Below the pieces are notes generated by a model that saw nothing but the letters and a program-made list of their open reading frames with translations, was not told the DNA's origin and ran no database searches. A DNA stretch of 64,000 nt from Pseudomonas poae (GTDB taxonomy: Bacteria; Pseudomonadota; Gammaproteobacteria; Pseudomonadales; Pseudomonadaceae). The stretch is from the NCBI RefSeq assembly GCF_001439785.1, contig NZ_JYLI01000020.1, positions 51,075 to 115,074 on the forward strand, given 5' to 3'. How positions within the stretch are numbered: position 1 is the stretch's first letter; every line of letters starts with the position of its first letter. The position numbers and the translations under genes are program-made. This document shows, piece by piece, positions 52,406-61,753 of the stretch.

Positions 52406-53608
52406 TTGTCCAGCCCAACGCCTCAACCCGCCCCGCCGTCCCGCGCCTTGCGCTGGGCCGTGGCGGGCTCGGTGGTCGTGATGATCGCCGCCGGTGGTTT
52501 GTTCTACTACGCCTCGCAATTGGCCGCGAGCAAACGCCAGGCCAACCACAATGAAATCACCGTGACCATTCACGACCATGCCTGCGAGCCCAATGCGCTG
52601 AGCGTGCCGGCAGGACGTGCGAGCTTTCGCATCGTCAACCGTTCGGATCGCGCTGTGGAATGGGAAATCCTCGACGGTGTGCTGGTGGTCGAGGAGCGCG
52701 AGAACATCGCGCCGGGCCTGAGCCAGGTGATCAACGCTAACCTGCTGCCCGGCGATTACGCGATCACCTGCGGGCTGCTAAGCAACCCGCGCGGCACCCT
52801 GCATGTCACACCGACCGCCGAATCCGACGCCCAGGCCAAGGCCAAACCGTCGATGGTGGCCTTTATCGGCCCATTGTCGGAGTTCCGCGTGTACCTGAGC
52901 GGGCAAGGCAGCGCGCTGGTCAAGACGACAACAGCGCTGCAACACGCCATCGACGCCGGCGATCTGGGCCAGGCGCAGACGCTGTATGTACCGGCCCGCG
53001 AGGCCTACCAACGCCTGGCGCCGGCCGCTCAGCGACTGGCCGAACTGGACAACGCAATCAACGCCCGCGCCGACTATTTCGAACACCGCGAGCAGGATCC
53101 GGCTTTTATTGGCTTCCATCGCCTGGAGTACGGCCTGTTTCAGCAGCACAGCCTCGACGGGCTGGCGCCGATTGCCCAGCGTCTGGTCAACGACGTTACC
53201 GCCCTCAAGCAGCAGTTGCTGGCCCAGTCCCTGCCGCCGGAGCAGCTGGTGAACATTGTGGTGCGCAACCTCAACAGCCTGGCGGACGTGCGCGCGGCCA
53301 GCGGTGAAGAAGAACGCTACAGCCATATCGACCTCAACGGATTTGCTGCCAACCTCCAGGTCGCGCACAAAGTGGTCGAGCTGATGCGCCCTCTGCTGAG
53401 CAAATCCGCCGCCGCCCTGCTGCCGACTATCGACAGCGCCCTCGCCGCCTTCGACAGCGAACTCCAGGGGTTCAAGGGGGATAACGGTTACGCCCGCTAC
53501 GACAGCATCACCGTTGATCAGCGCAAGCAGATCGCCGACAAGGCCAAGGCACTGGCCGCCGCACTCGATGGAATCGACCCCGCCCTTGGCCTTTCCGGCC
53601 TGCAGTGA
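52406..53608 (+). CDS. efeO: Iron uptake protein EfeO (cupredoxin plus M75 domain)
   Basis: A 400-residue periplasmic protein with an N-terminal membrane anchor (18-38), a cupredoxin-like domain (49-136; Cys60 and Cys122 fit copper or iron ligands) and an imelysin/M75 domain with the HxxE metal motif at His238-Glu241 (GFHRLEYGLF). It begins with TTG after AAGGA, ten bases after efeU. It captures and passes iron to the permease. Confidence 0.92.
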   Translation: MSSPTPQPAPPSRALRWAVAGSVVVMIAAGGLFYYASQLAASKRQANHNEITVTIHDHACEPNALSVPAGRASFRIVNRSDRAVEWEILDGVLVVEERENIAPGLSQVINANLLPGDYAITCGLLSNPRGTLHVTPTAESDAQAKAKPSMVAFIGPLSEFRVYLSGQGSALVKTTTALQHAIDAGDLGQAQTLYVPAREAYQRLAPAAQRLAELDNAINARADYFEHREQDPAFIGFHRLEYGLFQQHSLDGLAPIAQRLVNDVTALKQQLLAQSLPPEQLVNIVVRNLNSLADVRAASGEEERYSHIDLNGFAANLQVAHKVVELMRPLLSKSAAALLPTIDSALAAFDSELQGFKGDNGYARYDSITVDQRKQIADKAKALAAALDGIDPALGLSGLQ

Positions 53609-53621
53609 GACGAACGCATAG

Positions 53622-54926
53622 ATGAGTGATTCAGAGCAGTTTTCCGTACAACGCCGCCGCGTCCTGCTGGGCATGGCCGCCACCGGTGCCGCGATTGCCG
53701 GCAGCAGCCTGAGCTGTCCGGCGATGGCAGCGGCGGCCGAACAGGTCGCCACGGCTCCGCGCAGTGACAAAACCCAGGACCACCACGATTTTTTCGGCAC
53801 GCACCAGAGCGGCATCGTCACTCCACGCCCGGCCTGCGGCATGCTGGTGGCGTTCGATGTATTGGCCAGTGACCGCGAAGACCTGGAGCGGCTGTTTCGC
53901 ACCCTCAACGAGCGCGTCAGCTTCCTGATGACCGGCGGCGCAGTGCCCCAGGTTGACCCGAAGCTGCCGCCCACCGATTCCGGCATCCTTGGCCCGGTGG
54001 TCACGCCGGACAACTTGACCGTCACCGTATCGGTCGGCGAGTCGTTGTTCGATGAGCGCTTCGGCCTCGCAGCGGTCAAGCCCAAGCGGCTGAGCCGAAT
54101 GGTCGGTTTCCCCAACGATGCGCTGGAGCCGGCGCAGTGCCATGGCGACCTGAGCCTGCAGTTCTGCTCCAACACGCCGGACACCAATATCCATGCCCTG
54201 CGCGACATCGTGAAGAACCTGCCCGACCTGCTGCTGGTGCGTTGGAAACAGGAAGGCAGCGTGCCGCCCCAGGCGCCGGCCAAACCCGGCGAACCGGCGC
54301 AGAGCGCACGCAACTTTCTCGGTTTTCGCGATGGTTCGGCCAATCCCGACTCCAACAATGCCAAGACCATGGACCAGATCGTCTGGGTCCAGCCGGGCAG
54401 TGATGAGCCGGCCTGGGCCGCTCATGGCAGTTACCAGGCGGTGCGCATCATCCGCAACTTCGTCGAACGCTGGGACCGCACGCCGCTGCAGGAACAGGAA
54501 AGCATCATCGGCCGTGTCAAACCCACTGGTGCCCCCATGGGTGGCCACAGCGAATCCCAGGTGCCGGACTACAGCAAAGACCCGGAAGGCAAGCTGACCA
54601 AACTCGATGCGCACATCCGCCTGGCCAACCCGCGCACCCCGCAGACCCAGGCCAACCTGATCCTGCGCCGGCCGTTCAACTACTCCAACGGTGTCAACAA
54701 AAACGGTCAGCTGGACATGGGGTTGCTGTTCATCTGCTATCAGGCTGACCTGGAAAAAGGCTTTATCAGCGTGCAGACCCGACTCAATGGCGAGCCTCTG
54801 GAGGAATACCTCAAGCCGGTAGGCGGCGGGTATTTCTTCACCTTGCCGGGCGTCACCGGGCCCAGGGACTTTATCGGGCGCACGCTGCTGGCGGCAACGC
54901 CCTCTCAAACCACTGCCAATACCTAA
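53622..54926 (+). CDS. efeB: Dye-decolourising peroxidase EfeB
   Basis: A 434-residue DyP-type haem peroxidase exported by Tat: QRRRVLLGMAATGAAIAG at 10-27. The DyP GxxDG motif is present (NFLGFRDGSANP near residue 231), and MGGHSESQ supplies the proximal region. In E. coli EfeB acts in iron(II) handling or haem deferrochelation with EfeUO. It lies 13 bases after efeO. Confidence 0.93.
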   Translation: MSDSEQFSVQRRRVLLGMAATGAAIAGSSLSCPAMAAAAEQVATAPRSDKTQDHHDFFGTHQSGIVTPRPACGMLVAFDVLASDREDLERLFRTLNERVSFLMTGGAVPQVDPKLPPTDSGILGPVVTPDNLTVTVSVGESLFDERFGLAAVKPKRLSRMVGFPNDALEPAQCHGDLSLQFCSNTPDTNIHALRDIVKNLPDLLLVRWKQEGSVPPQAPAKPGEPAQSARNFLGFRDGSANPDSNNAKTMDQIVWVQPGSDEPAWAAHGSYQAVRIIRNFVERWDRTPLQEQESIIGRVKPTGAPMGGHSESQVPDYSKDPEGKLTKLDAHIRLANPRTPQTQANLILRRPFNYSNGVNKNGQLDMGLLFICYQADLEKGFISVQTRLNGEPLEEYLKPVGGGYFFTLPGVTGPRDFIGRTLLAATPSQTTANT

Positions 54927-54942
54927 AACACCGGAGCGTTCC

Positions 54943-55761
54943 ATGAAGAAGTCGATTATTGCGCTGTCGCTGCTGATGACCCTGTCGCCGCTGAGCGCGT
55001 TTGCCGCCACCGCACCGCTGGACCTGGTCGGTCCGGTGTCGGACTACAAGATCTATGTCACCGAAGAAATCGCTGAGCTGGTCACCCAGACCCAGGCGTT
55101 TACCACGGCGATCAACAAAGGCGACCTGGCCACTGCGAAAAAGCTCTATGCACCGACCCGCGTGCATTACGAGTCCATCGAGCCGATTGCCGAACTGTTC
55201 AGCGACCTGGATGCGTCCATCGACTCACGTGTCGACGACCACGAAAAAGGCGTGACCGCCGAAGACTTCACCGGTTTTCACCGCATCGAATACGCCTTGT
55301 TCTCGCAAAACAGCACCCAGGGCCTGGAAGCACTGACCGCCAAGCTCAACACCGATGTCAATGACCTGAAAACCCGCGTCGACGGCCTGACCTTCCCGCC
55401 GGAAAAAGTCGTCGGTGGTGCCGCCGCGCTGCTCGAAGAAGTCGCCGCGACCAAGATCTCCGGTGAGGAAGATCGCTACAGCCACACCGACCTGTACGAC
55501 TTCCAGGGCAACATCGACGGCGCGAAGAAAATCGTCGACCTGTTCCGTGGCCAGATCGACAAACAGGACAAGGTGTTCCTGGCCAAGGTCGACAAGAATT
55601 TCGCGACGGTGGACAAGATCCTCGCCAAATACAAAACACCGGACGGTGGCTTCCAGACCTACGACAAGGTCAAGGAAAACGACCGCAAGGCCCTGGTGGG
55701 TCCGGTCAATACGTTGGCCGAAGACTTGTCGACGTTGCGGGGCAAGTTGGGTTTGAACTAA
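54943..55761 (+). CDS. efeM: EfeM-type imelysin/M75 iron-binding lipoprotein-like protein
   Basis: A 272-residue periplasmic protein with a Sec signal peptide (cleavage near AFA-A, residue 21) and only the M75 domain, HxxE at His113-Glu116 (GFHRIEYALF). It is the same domain as the second half of EfeO but without the cupredoxin. EfeM proteins are found in Pseudomonas efe loci. It lies 16 bases after efeB and is followed by a strong bidirectional terminator. Confidence 0.88.
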   Translation: MKKSIIALSLLMTLSPLSAFAATAPLDLVGPVSDYKIYVTEEIAELVTQTQAFTTAINKGDLATAKKLYAPTRVHYESIEPIAELFSDLDASIDSRVDDHEKGVTAEDFTGFHRIEYALFSQNSTQGLEALTAKLNTDVNDLKTRVDGLTFPPEKVVGGAAALLEEVAATKISGEEDRYSHTDLYDFQGNIDGAKKIVDLFRGQIDKQDKVFLAKVDKNFATVDKILAKYKTPDGGFQTYDKVKENDRKALVGPVNTLAEDLSTLRGKLGLN

Positions 55762-55773
55762 ACCCTGCGATAC

Positions 55774-55813
55774 AAAAAGACCCAGGCCCTGTGAAGGACC
55801 TGGGTCTTTTTTT
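55774..55813. terminator. Bidirectional rho-independent terminator
   Basis: AAAAAGACCCAGG (55774-55786) pairs perfectly with CCTGGGTCTTTTT (55799-55811), with T-runs on either strand. It separates the convergent efe operon and pssA. Confidence 0.95.
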
Positions 55814-55823
55814 ACCGATCGAT

Positions 55824-57167
55824 TTACAGGATTCGGTAAAGCAACCGCTCGATGCGCACCCGGCTGACACGGCGCAGGAACTTGCCAACGGCCGCCGGAT
55901 AATCCACCAGCGTCTGCAGGTGCTGATAACCATCGATACGCGTGGTGTGCTGGAAAATCTGCGCCAGCTCCTGCGCGCGCGGCGCCAGCCATTCGCCTTG
56001 CGGATCGTCGATCAACAGCGCGTTCTCAAGGTCGAGGCGAAATGCCCTTGGGTTGAGGTTGTTGCCGGTGAGCAAGGTGTAGCGCTCGTCCACCCACATG
56101 CCCTTGAGGTGGTAGCTGTTGTCGCCGTGGTGCCACAGGTGCAGGTTCAACTGGCCGCTGTCGATCATCGGCTGATGGCGCTTGGCGAAACGGCGCAGGC
56201 TGATTTCATACAGGTACGGCAGCGCTGCAATCACTTTGAATGGCTCGCTGGGCGGGATGTAGAAATCGTTGGCGGTCTTGTCGCCGACAATGATGTCGAT
56301 CTTCACCCCACGCGCCAGAGCCCGGTTGATTTCGCGGGTCACCGGCAGCGGCAGGTTGAAGTAGGGCGTGCAGATGGTGAGCTGCTGCTGGGCGCTGGCG
56401 ATCAATTCGAGGATCACCCGGCTCAAAGGATTGTTTTTGCCCACCCCCAATAACGGGCAGACCGACAGGTGACCGTTGGGCAACTGCCCGGCCGTGGTGT
56501 CATACGCGGCGTGCTTGAGACGGCTGCGCAGGTCGCCGATGTCGTTGCGCAGGCTGCGGGTGGTCGGCGGGTTCGGCAGGTCCAGCCGGTGCACGGCACG
56601 GGAGGCAACCAGGCCATGCTCCACCAGGTGCTGCATGGAGTCGGCCAGTGGTTGGCTGTGAATCAGGTGATAACGGTCAAAGCGGTACTTGTCGAACTTG
56701 TGCAGGTAAACGTTGTTCAGGCTCGCGCCGCTGTAGAGCACGCTGTCGTCGATCACGAAGCCCTTGAGGTGCAGCACGCCGAACAGCTCGCGGGTTTGCA
56801 CCGGCACGCCGTACACCGGCACTTCACTGGCATGGGATTGGGTCATGGCCTGGTACCAGGCGCTGTTGCCCGGCTGCTTGCCGGCGCCGATCAAGCCGCG
56901 CTGGGCTCGCAGCGAGTCGACCACCACCACGATCTCAAGCTCGGGCCGCGCGGCCTTGGCGGCGTGCAGCGCGTCGTAGATCTCCTGCCCGGCTTCATCC
57001 TGCTGCAAATACAGCGCGACGATGTAGATGCGGCGGGTGGCCTGGGGGATTTTTTCCAGCAGGCAGTGCCGAAAGGCCGCTGCGCCGGATAGCACCTGGA
57101 TCGCATCGGTGGAGAGCGGAAAACCGCGCAGTTTGGGCAACAGGGAGCGTTTGAAGAACGACGGCAT
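55824..57167 (-). CDS. pssA: CDP-diacylglycerol--serine O-phosphatidyltransferase PssA (phospholipase D type)
   Basis: A 447-residue phospholipase-D-superfamily enzyme that makes phosphatidylserine for phosphatidylethanolamine. Two HKD motifs are seen: His133-Lys135-Asp140 (VLHLKGFVIDD) and His353-Lys355-Asp360 (YHLKGMWVDE). It follows E. coli PssA closely, including VGDKTANDFYIP and TGNNLNPRA, and ends RIERLLYRIL. The ATG ending at 57167 gives the right length (E. coli 451). Confidence 0.93.
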   Translation of the reverse strand: MPSFFKRSLLPKLRGFPLSTDAIQVLSGAAAFRHCLLEKIPQATRRIYIVALYLQQDEAGQEIYDALHAAKAARPELEIVVVVDSLRAQRGLIGAGKQPGNSAWYQAMTQSHASEVPVYGVPVQTRELFGVLHLKGFVIDDSVLYSGASLNNVYLHKFDKYRFDRYHLIHSQPLADSMQHLVEHGLVASRAVHRLDLPNPPTTRSLRNDIGDLRSRLKHAAYDTTAGQLPNGHLSVCPLLGVGKNNPLSRVILELIASAQQQLTICTPYFNLPLPVTREINRALARGVKIDIIVGDKTANDFYIPPSEPFKVIAALPYLYEISLRRFAKRHQPMIDSGQLNLHLWHHGDNSYHLKGMWVDERYTLLTGNNLNPRAFRLDLENALLIDDPQGEWLAPRAQELAQIFQHTTRIDGYQHLQTLVDYPAAVGKFLRRVSRVRIERLLYRIL

Positions 57168-57317
57168 AAGGCTCGCAATGGGTCGAATCCGAAGAGGCCC
57201 CGAGCTTACACCATGAGGCTGCCGAGGTCTCGAAAGCCGCGCTATCATCGTTGCCGTCACACACCCGTCAATCCGTCGCCGCCGCCAGGGGCGACGTTCG
57301 ATCCTGAGGAGTTGCCG

Positions 57318-57797
57318 ATGTCATCCACACCTGAAACCCGCCCACCGCTGCCGCCGTTTACCCGCGAGTCGGCCATCGAAAAAGTCCGCCTGGCCGAAGA
57401 TGGCTGGAACTCGCGCGACCCACAGCGGGTGTCGCTGGCCTATACCCTGGACACCAAGTGGCGCAACCGTACCGAATTCGCCTGCAACCGGGAAGACGCC
57501 AGGCAGTTCCTTGCGCGTAAATGGGCCAGGGAACTCGACTATCGGCTGATCAAGGAGCTGTGGGCGTTCACCGGTAACCGCATCGCCGTGCGTTATGCCT
57601 ATGAATGGCACGACGATTCGGGCAACTGGTTCCGCTCCTACGGGAATGAGAACTGGGAGTTCGATGAAAACGGCCTGATGACTAATCGATTTGCCTGCAT
57701 CAACGACCTGCCGATCAAGGAAAGCGAACGCAAGTTCCACTGGCCTCTGGGCAGGCGCCCGGATGCTCATCCGGGGCTGTCCGAGTTGGGTCTGTAG
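57318..57797 (+). CDS. DUF1348 nuclear transport factor 2-like protein
   Basis: A 159-residue NTF2-fold protein of the DUF1348 family: KVRLAEDGWNSRDPQRVSLAY near the N-terminus, then FAC.REDARQFLARKW and HWPLGRRPD, all family hallmarks. The function is unknown; a small-molecule isomerase or binding role is the usual guess. GAGGAG lies before the ATG at 57318. It is divergent from pssA. Confidence 0.85.
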   Translation: MSSTPETRPPLPPFTRESAIEKVRLAEDGWNSRDPQRVSLAYTLDTKWRNRTEFACNREDARQFLARKWARELDYRLIKELWAFTGNRIAVRYAYEWHDDSGNWFRSYGNENWEFDENGLMTNRFACINDLPIKESERKFHWPLGRRPDAHPGLSELGL

Positions 57798-57810
57798 CGC
57801 TCTGTAAAGG

Positions 57811-57834
57811 GTGGAAGGGGCTGCACCCTTCCAC
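57811..57834. terminator. Hairpin between convergent DUF1348 and PQQ-dehydrogenase genes
   Basis: GTGGAAGGG (57811-57819) pairs with CCCTTCCAC (57826-57834). No T-run follows; placed between convergent stops at 57797 and 57856. Confidence 0.5.
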
Positions 57835-57855
57835 GGTTGGCTGTGATCGAATCAG

Positions 57856-59013
57856 TCAGTCCTCGTTCAAACCGACGCGATACAACATGCCATTGGCCTC
57901 ATCGGTCAACACATACAGGTAGCCATCGGGCCCTTGGCGCACGTCGCGGATTCGCGCTTTCAATTGGCCGAGCAGGCGTTCCTCATGCACCACCTTATCG
58001 CCGTCGAACTGCAGGCGGATCAGCTCCTGGGTGGCCAGCGCGCCAATGAACACGTTGTGTTGCCATGGCTTGAAGCGGTCTGCGTCATAGAAGGCCATGC
58101 CGCTGATGCCTGGCGATTTTTCCCACACATGGTGCGGCGCCACCGTGCCCTCCACTGTCTTGCCCTTGGCCTCGGGGATCGGCGTCATCGAATAATCGAT
58201 ACCGTGGGTCGCCAGCGGCCAGCCGTAGTTCTTGCCACGCTCGATAATGTTGATTTCATCGCCGCCACGCGGCCCGTGTTCGTTTTCCCAGATCGTGCCG
58301 CTCCAGGGGTTCAGTGCCAGACCCTGCGGGTTGCGCTGGCCATAGGACCAGATCTCCGGACGCACGCCGGGCTGGCCCACGAACGGGTTATCGTCGGGTA
58401 CGCGGCCGTCGGGGAAGATCCGCACCACCTTGCCCTGCAACTTGTCGAGGTCCTGGGCGGTGGGCCGATCGTTGTTTTCGCCAAGGGTCACGAACAGATA
58501 ACCGGCCCGGTCGAACGCCAGCCGCGAGCCAAAGTGATTGCCGGTGGACAGCTTGGGCTCCTGACGCAGGATCACCTTGAAGTCTTTCAACCCGCTCAAG
58601 TCTTCCGACAGGCGCCCGCGCCCCACCGCAGTGCCGGCCGTGCCACCCTTGCCGCCGCCTTCGGCATAGGACAGGTACACCATGCGGTCCTGCTTGAAAT
58701 CCGGCGAGAGCACCACATCGAGCAAACCGCCCTGCCCCTTGGCCCAGACCTCGGGCACGCCGCTCAGAGGCGCCGAAAGCTTGCCTTCGGGGCTGACAAA
58801 CCGCAGATGGCCAGGACGCTCGGTCACCAGGAAACCTTGCTTGTCCGGCAAGAATGCCACTGCCCAAGGGTGATCGAGCCCCCTGGCGACGGGCGTGGCG
58901 GTGATGCTGCCCTGTTCGCTGGGAAACTGTTGCTGATCGGCGGCGTATACCGCCGCGACGGGGACAAAAGTGGATGCGCACAGCGCAGCCAGCAACGTTT
59001 TGCGTAGAGACAT
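57856..59013 (-). CDS. Periplasmic PQQ-dependent sugar dehydrogenase (YliI/Asd-like)
   Basis: A 385-residue secreted enzyme of the soluble glucose/aldose dehydrogenase fold (six-bladed propeller). Signal peptide to about residue 25 (FVPVAAVYA). Typical segments: GLDHPWAVAFLPD with the catalytic-base His, NHFGSRLAFD, RNPQGLALNPWSG, ENEHGPRGGDEIN and YGWPLATHG. It oxidises sugars in the periplasm using PQQ. The ATG ending at 59013 starts the signal peptide. It follows the small secreted protein gene after 13 bases. Confidence 0.88.
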   Translation of the reverse strand: MSLRKTLLAALCASTFVPVAAVYAADQQQFPSEQGSITATPVARGLDHPWAVAFLPDKQGFLVTERPGHLRFVSPEGKLSAPLSGVPEVWAKGQGGLLDVVLSPDFKQDRMVYLSYAEGGGKGGTAGTAVGRGRLSEDLSGLKDFKVILRQEPKLSTGNHFGSRLAFDRAGYLFVTLGENNDRPTAQDLDKLQGKVVRIFPDGRVPDDNPFVGQPGVRPEIWSYGQRNPQGLALNPWSGTIWENEHGPRGGDEINIIERGKNYGWPLATHGIDYSMTPIPEAKGKTVEGTVAPHHVWEKSPGISGMAFYDADRFKPWQHNVFIGALATQELIRLQFDGDKVVHEERLLGQLKARIRDVRQGPDGYLYVLTDEANGMLYRVGLNED

Positions 59014-59026
59014 AAGACACGGATCC

Positions 59027-59341
59027 TTAGCGACGATTGCCGTTGGCGTCATAGGTGGGGGCTTTGGTTTCGGTCGAAGGCCGGCTGGGCGCGGCTTCGC
59101 GCTGGGGGTATCGGTTACCGATACCGCGGTTCTCCAGGGTCGGCGCAGGCGTGATGGGGCCGGTCGGGTTGCCACGGATGGCTGGCGCATTGGGCTGGGT
59201 GCCCTGCATGCTGTTGGGGTTGGCCCGATGGATCGGCCCCTGGTTGGTGTTGCTGTTGCCGGGCAGGTTCTGCGCCTGGGCCATGGAAGCAACCGTAAGG
59301 CCCAATGCGAGCGCTGCAAGGTGACGCACACAAGTGTTCAT
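59027..59341 (-). CDS. Small secreted Asn/Pro-rich protein
   Basis: A 104-residue protein with a signal peptide (LAALALGLTVASMAQA, cleavage near residue 23) and a low-complexity mature part rich in Asn, Pro, Gly and Arg (GNSNTNQGPIHRANPNS). No domain is recognised; it looks disordered. It precedes the PQQ-dehydrogenase gene by 13 bases on the same strand and has GAGAGGC before its ATG, so they may be one operon. Confidence 0.75.
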   Translation of the reverse strand: MNTCVRHLAALALGLTVASMAQAQNLPGNSNTNQGPIHRANPNSMQGTQPNAPAIRGNPTGPITPAPTLENRGIGNRYPQREAAPSRPSTETKAPTYDANGNRR

Positions 59342-59526
59342 GACAAAGCCTCTCTGAGCGAGTGGTACCTGCTTTCGATAACACGCTACGCCCCGGGTTC
59401 GTATTTCGACACTAAATACTTCCTCATCAGGTGTAACACGATCTGTCCGCACATCCGCGCGGCGAAACTTTTGCAGGATCCGGCGAGTCACCAGAAGACT
59501 GTCAACGCATAAGGAGCTACCCCCCC

Positions 59527-60366
59527 ATGCCAAGGTCAATCTGGAAAGGCGCCATCAGTTTCGGCCTGGTCCACATTCCGGTGTCACTGGTCTCGGCGAC
59601 CTCCTCACAGGGCGTCGATTTCGACTGGCTGGACAAGCGCAGCATGGACCCGGTGGGCTACAAGCGCATCAACAAGACCACCGGCAAGGAAGTCACCAAG
59701 GAACATATCGTCAAGGGCGTGGCTTACGAGAAGGGCCGTTATGTCGTGCTGAGCGAAGACGAAATCCGCTCGGCCCATCCCAAGTCCACCCAGACGATTG
59801 AAATCATCGCGTTTGTCGCCAGCGATCAGATCCCTCTGCAGAATATCGACACGCCCTACTTCCTCGCCCCCGATAAACGCGGCGGCAAGGTCTACGCCTT
59901 GCTGCGCGAGACGCTGAAAAAAACCGGCAAGGTCGCCCTGGCCAATGTGGTGTTGCACACCAAGCAGCACCTGGCAGCGCTGATGGCGCTCGATTCTGCG
60001 CTGGTGCTGGTGATGCTGCGCTGGCCTGCCGAGGTGCGCAGCCTGGACGAGCTGGAGCTGGGCAGCGATGTCATCAAGCCGAGCCTGGCCAAGGGCGAAC
60101 TGGACATGGCCAAGCGGCTGGTGGAAGACATGAGCGCGGACTGGAAGCCGGAGGAGTATCGCGACAGCTTTCAGGAGAAGATCATGGCGCTGGTGGAGAA
60201 GAAGGCCAAGGCGGGCAAGATCGAAGATGTGGAGAGCGCTGAGGGCGTTGAAGAGCGCAAGTCCGCCGATGTGATCGACCTGACCGAGTTGCTCAAACGC
60301 AGCCTGGCGGGCAAGCCTGCGGCAAAAAAACCGGCGGCGAAGAAATCCGGTAAAAAAGCGTCCTGA
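59527..60366 (+). CDS. ku: Non-homologous end-joining protein Ku
   Basis: A 279-residue bacterial Ku: SIWKGAISFGLVHIPVSL at the N-terminus and the ring-forming core, ending in a lysine/alanine-rich tail (KPAAKKPAAKKSGKKAS) that helps bind DNA. It binds DNA ends and recruits LigD. AAGGAG precedes the ATG. No ligD gene is visible in this window, so the partner ligase must lie elsewhere. Confidence 0.95.
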   Translation: MPRSIWKGAISFGLVHIPVSLVSATSSQGVDFDWLDKRSMDPVGYKRINKTTGKEVTKEHIVKGVAYEKGRYVVLSEDEIRSAHPKSTQTIEIIAFVASDQIPLQNIDTPYFLAPDKRGGKVYALLRETLKKTGKVALANVVLHTKQHLAALMALDSALVLVMLRWPAEVRSLDELELGSDVIKPSLAKGELDMAKRLVEDMSADWKPEEYRDSFQEKIMALVEKKAKAGKIEDVESAEGVEERKSADVIDLTELLKRSLAGKPAAKKPAAKKSGKKAS

Positions 60367-60450
60367 GTCACTATCCTTGGCACCCAGGGGCAAACAGGCT
60401 GGGCACAGCGCCGTTGAGTCAAGCCGACGCAAAAAGCGATGCAGATCAAA

Positions 60451-60531
60451 TGTGGGAGCGGGCTTGCCCGCGAAAGCGGTGGGTCAGTCAACGTCAATGT
60501 TGGCTGGGCCGACGCCATCGCCATTCCCACA
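60451..60531 (+). repeat. REPIN
   Basis: TGTGGGAGCGGGCTTGCCCGC to ATTCCCACA with the same inner loop as the REPIN at 9501-9597 (GGGTCAGTCAACGTCAATG). It is followed near 60544 by the reverse of TTAACTGAACGGCATT seen near 9475 and 28780. The 235-base gap after ku has no other content. Confidence 0.8.
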
Positions 60532-60601
60532 GGGACTCTACGTTTAACTGAACGGCATTGGGGCAATCCCGCTCGCCACGGCGTCGAAGCCTGGCGCCGC
60601 G

Positions 60602-61501
60602 TCAGATCAACAGGAAAACAGCCGCCAGCGCAGCGAATATTGCCCACTTCTCCAAGTAATACCGCGTACGGTTGCGCTTTTTCAGCTCTTTACCGCGCAG
60701 GCGGATCGTGTACAGGCGCGTAAACGCTCGGTTAAGCGCGCCGGTCTTATCGCCGGCATCATTGGGCGAGCCCGCCGCCGCCATCACATTGCGACTGAAC
60801 CAGCGATTGAATGCCGCCGCCCAGCGGTACTTCATCGGCCGCTCGATATCGCAGAACAGGATGATGCGGTTGTGCTGGGTGGTGTTTTGCGCGTAGTGAA
60901 TGTAGGTCTCGTCGAACATCACCGGCTCGCCATCACGCCAGTAATAACTCTCGCCATCCACATTGATGTAGCAGCCCGGGTCGTTGGGCGTATCCAGCCC
61001 CAAGTGGTAACGATAGGAACCGGCGTACGGATCACGATGGCGCACCAGCTTGGAGCCCGGCGGCAATTCGGCGAACATCGCTGCCTTGATCGAGCCGATG
61101 CTCTGCACCAGCTCGGTAGTGCGCGGGCACAGCTTCATCGCCGACGGATGGCTGTCGCCGTACCACTTCAGGTAGAAGCGCTTCCAGCCGGACTTGAAGA
61201 ATGAGTTGAAACCCACATCGTTGTATTGGTCCGACCGCTTGATCTCCCCCGCACGCATCAGGTTCTGACCTTCCTGGCGGATTTCCTCCCAGTGCTCCTG
61301 CAACGGGCTCAGGTCCGGAAAGTCACTGGGCGACAGGTACGGCCGGCTCGGCAGCCTGGAAAAAAGATAGAGAAAGCAGTTGATCGGCGCCAGGAACGTG
61401 GAGTGATCACTCAATTGGCGACCCAGCTTGTGCCGCACCCGACCGCGCAGATGGACATACGCAATGGAGACGACGTAGAGAACAACAATGATGAGCTTCA
61501 A
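60602..61501 (-). CDS. lpxO: Lipid A 2-hydroxylase LpxO (aspartyl/asparaginyl beta-hydroxylase family)
   Basis: A 299-residue Fe(II)/2-oxoglutarate dioxygenase that hydroxylates a lipid A acyl chain. Iron ligands are His155, Asp157 (HRDPYAG) and His202 (YIHYAQN), with Arg212 (HNRIIL) for 2-oxoglutarate. Hydrophobic helices are at the N-terminus (3-17) and C-terminus (WAIFAALAAVFLLI), as in LpxO. Single gene. Confidence 0.9.
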   Translation of the reverse strand: MKLIIVVLYVVSIAYVHLRGRVRHKLGRQLSDHSTFLAPINCFLYLFSRLPSRPYLSPSDFPDLSPLQEHWEEIRQEGQNLMRAGEIKRSDQYNDVGFNSFFKSGWKRFYLKWYGDSHPSAMKLCPRTTELVQSIGSIKAAMFAELPPGSKLVRHRDPYAGSYRYHLGLDTPNDPGCYINVDGESYYWRDGEPVMFDETYIHYAQNTTQHNRIILFCDIERPMKYRWAAAFNRWFSRNVMAAAGSPNDAGDKTGALNRAFTRLYTIRLRGKELKKRNRTRYYLEKWAIFAALAAVFLLI

Positions 61502-61724
61502 GGGATTTCGTCACAAGTCAGTAGAGAACAGGCTGCTCCTGCGCGCCCACGACGGCCGAGGATTGGATAGCAGCATCTGATTTCACAATTTACAGACAGG
61601 CGATAGTCAGCGATTTGATGGCAAACCGCTTTACGGCCATTGGCCGTTATTTAGCCACACTTTGTAACCAAAGGTTAACCAAGAATTGTGAAAAAGCGTC
61701 GACGACGTGTGCTGCGAAGAAGTC

Positions 61725-61748
61725 AGGGCCTGCCACGCGGCAGGCCCT
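61725..61748. terminator. Hairpin after wzz
   Basis: AGGGCCTGCC (61725-61734) pairs perfectly with GGCAGGCCCT (61739-61748), five bases past the wzz stop. On the minus strand a short T-containing tract follows (GACTTCTTCG), so it is a likely but weak terminator. Confidence 0.65.
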
Positions 61749-61753
61749 GCGCG

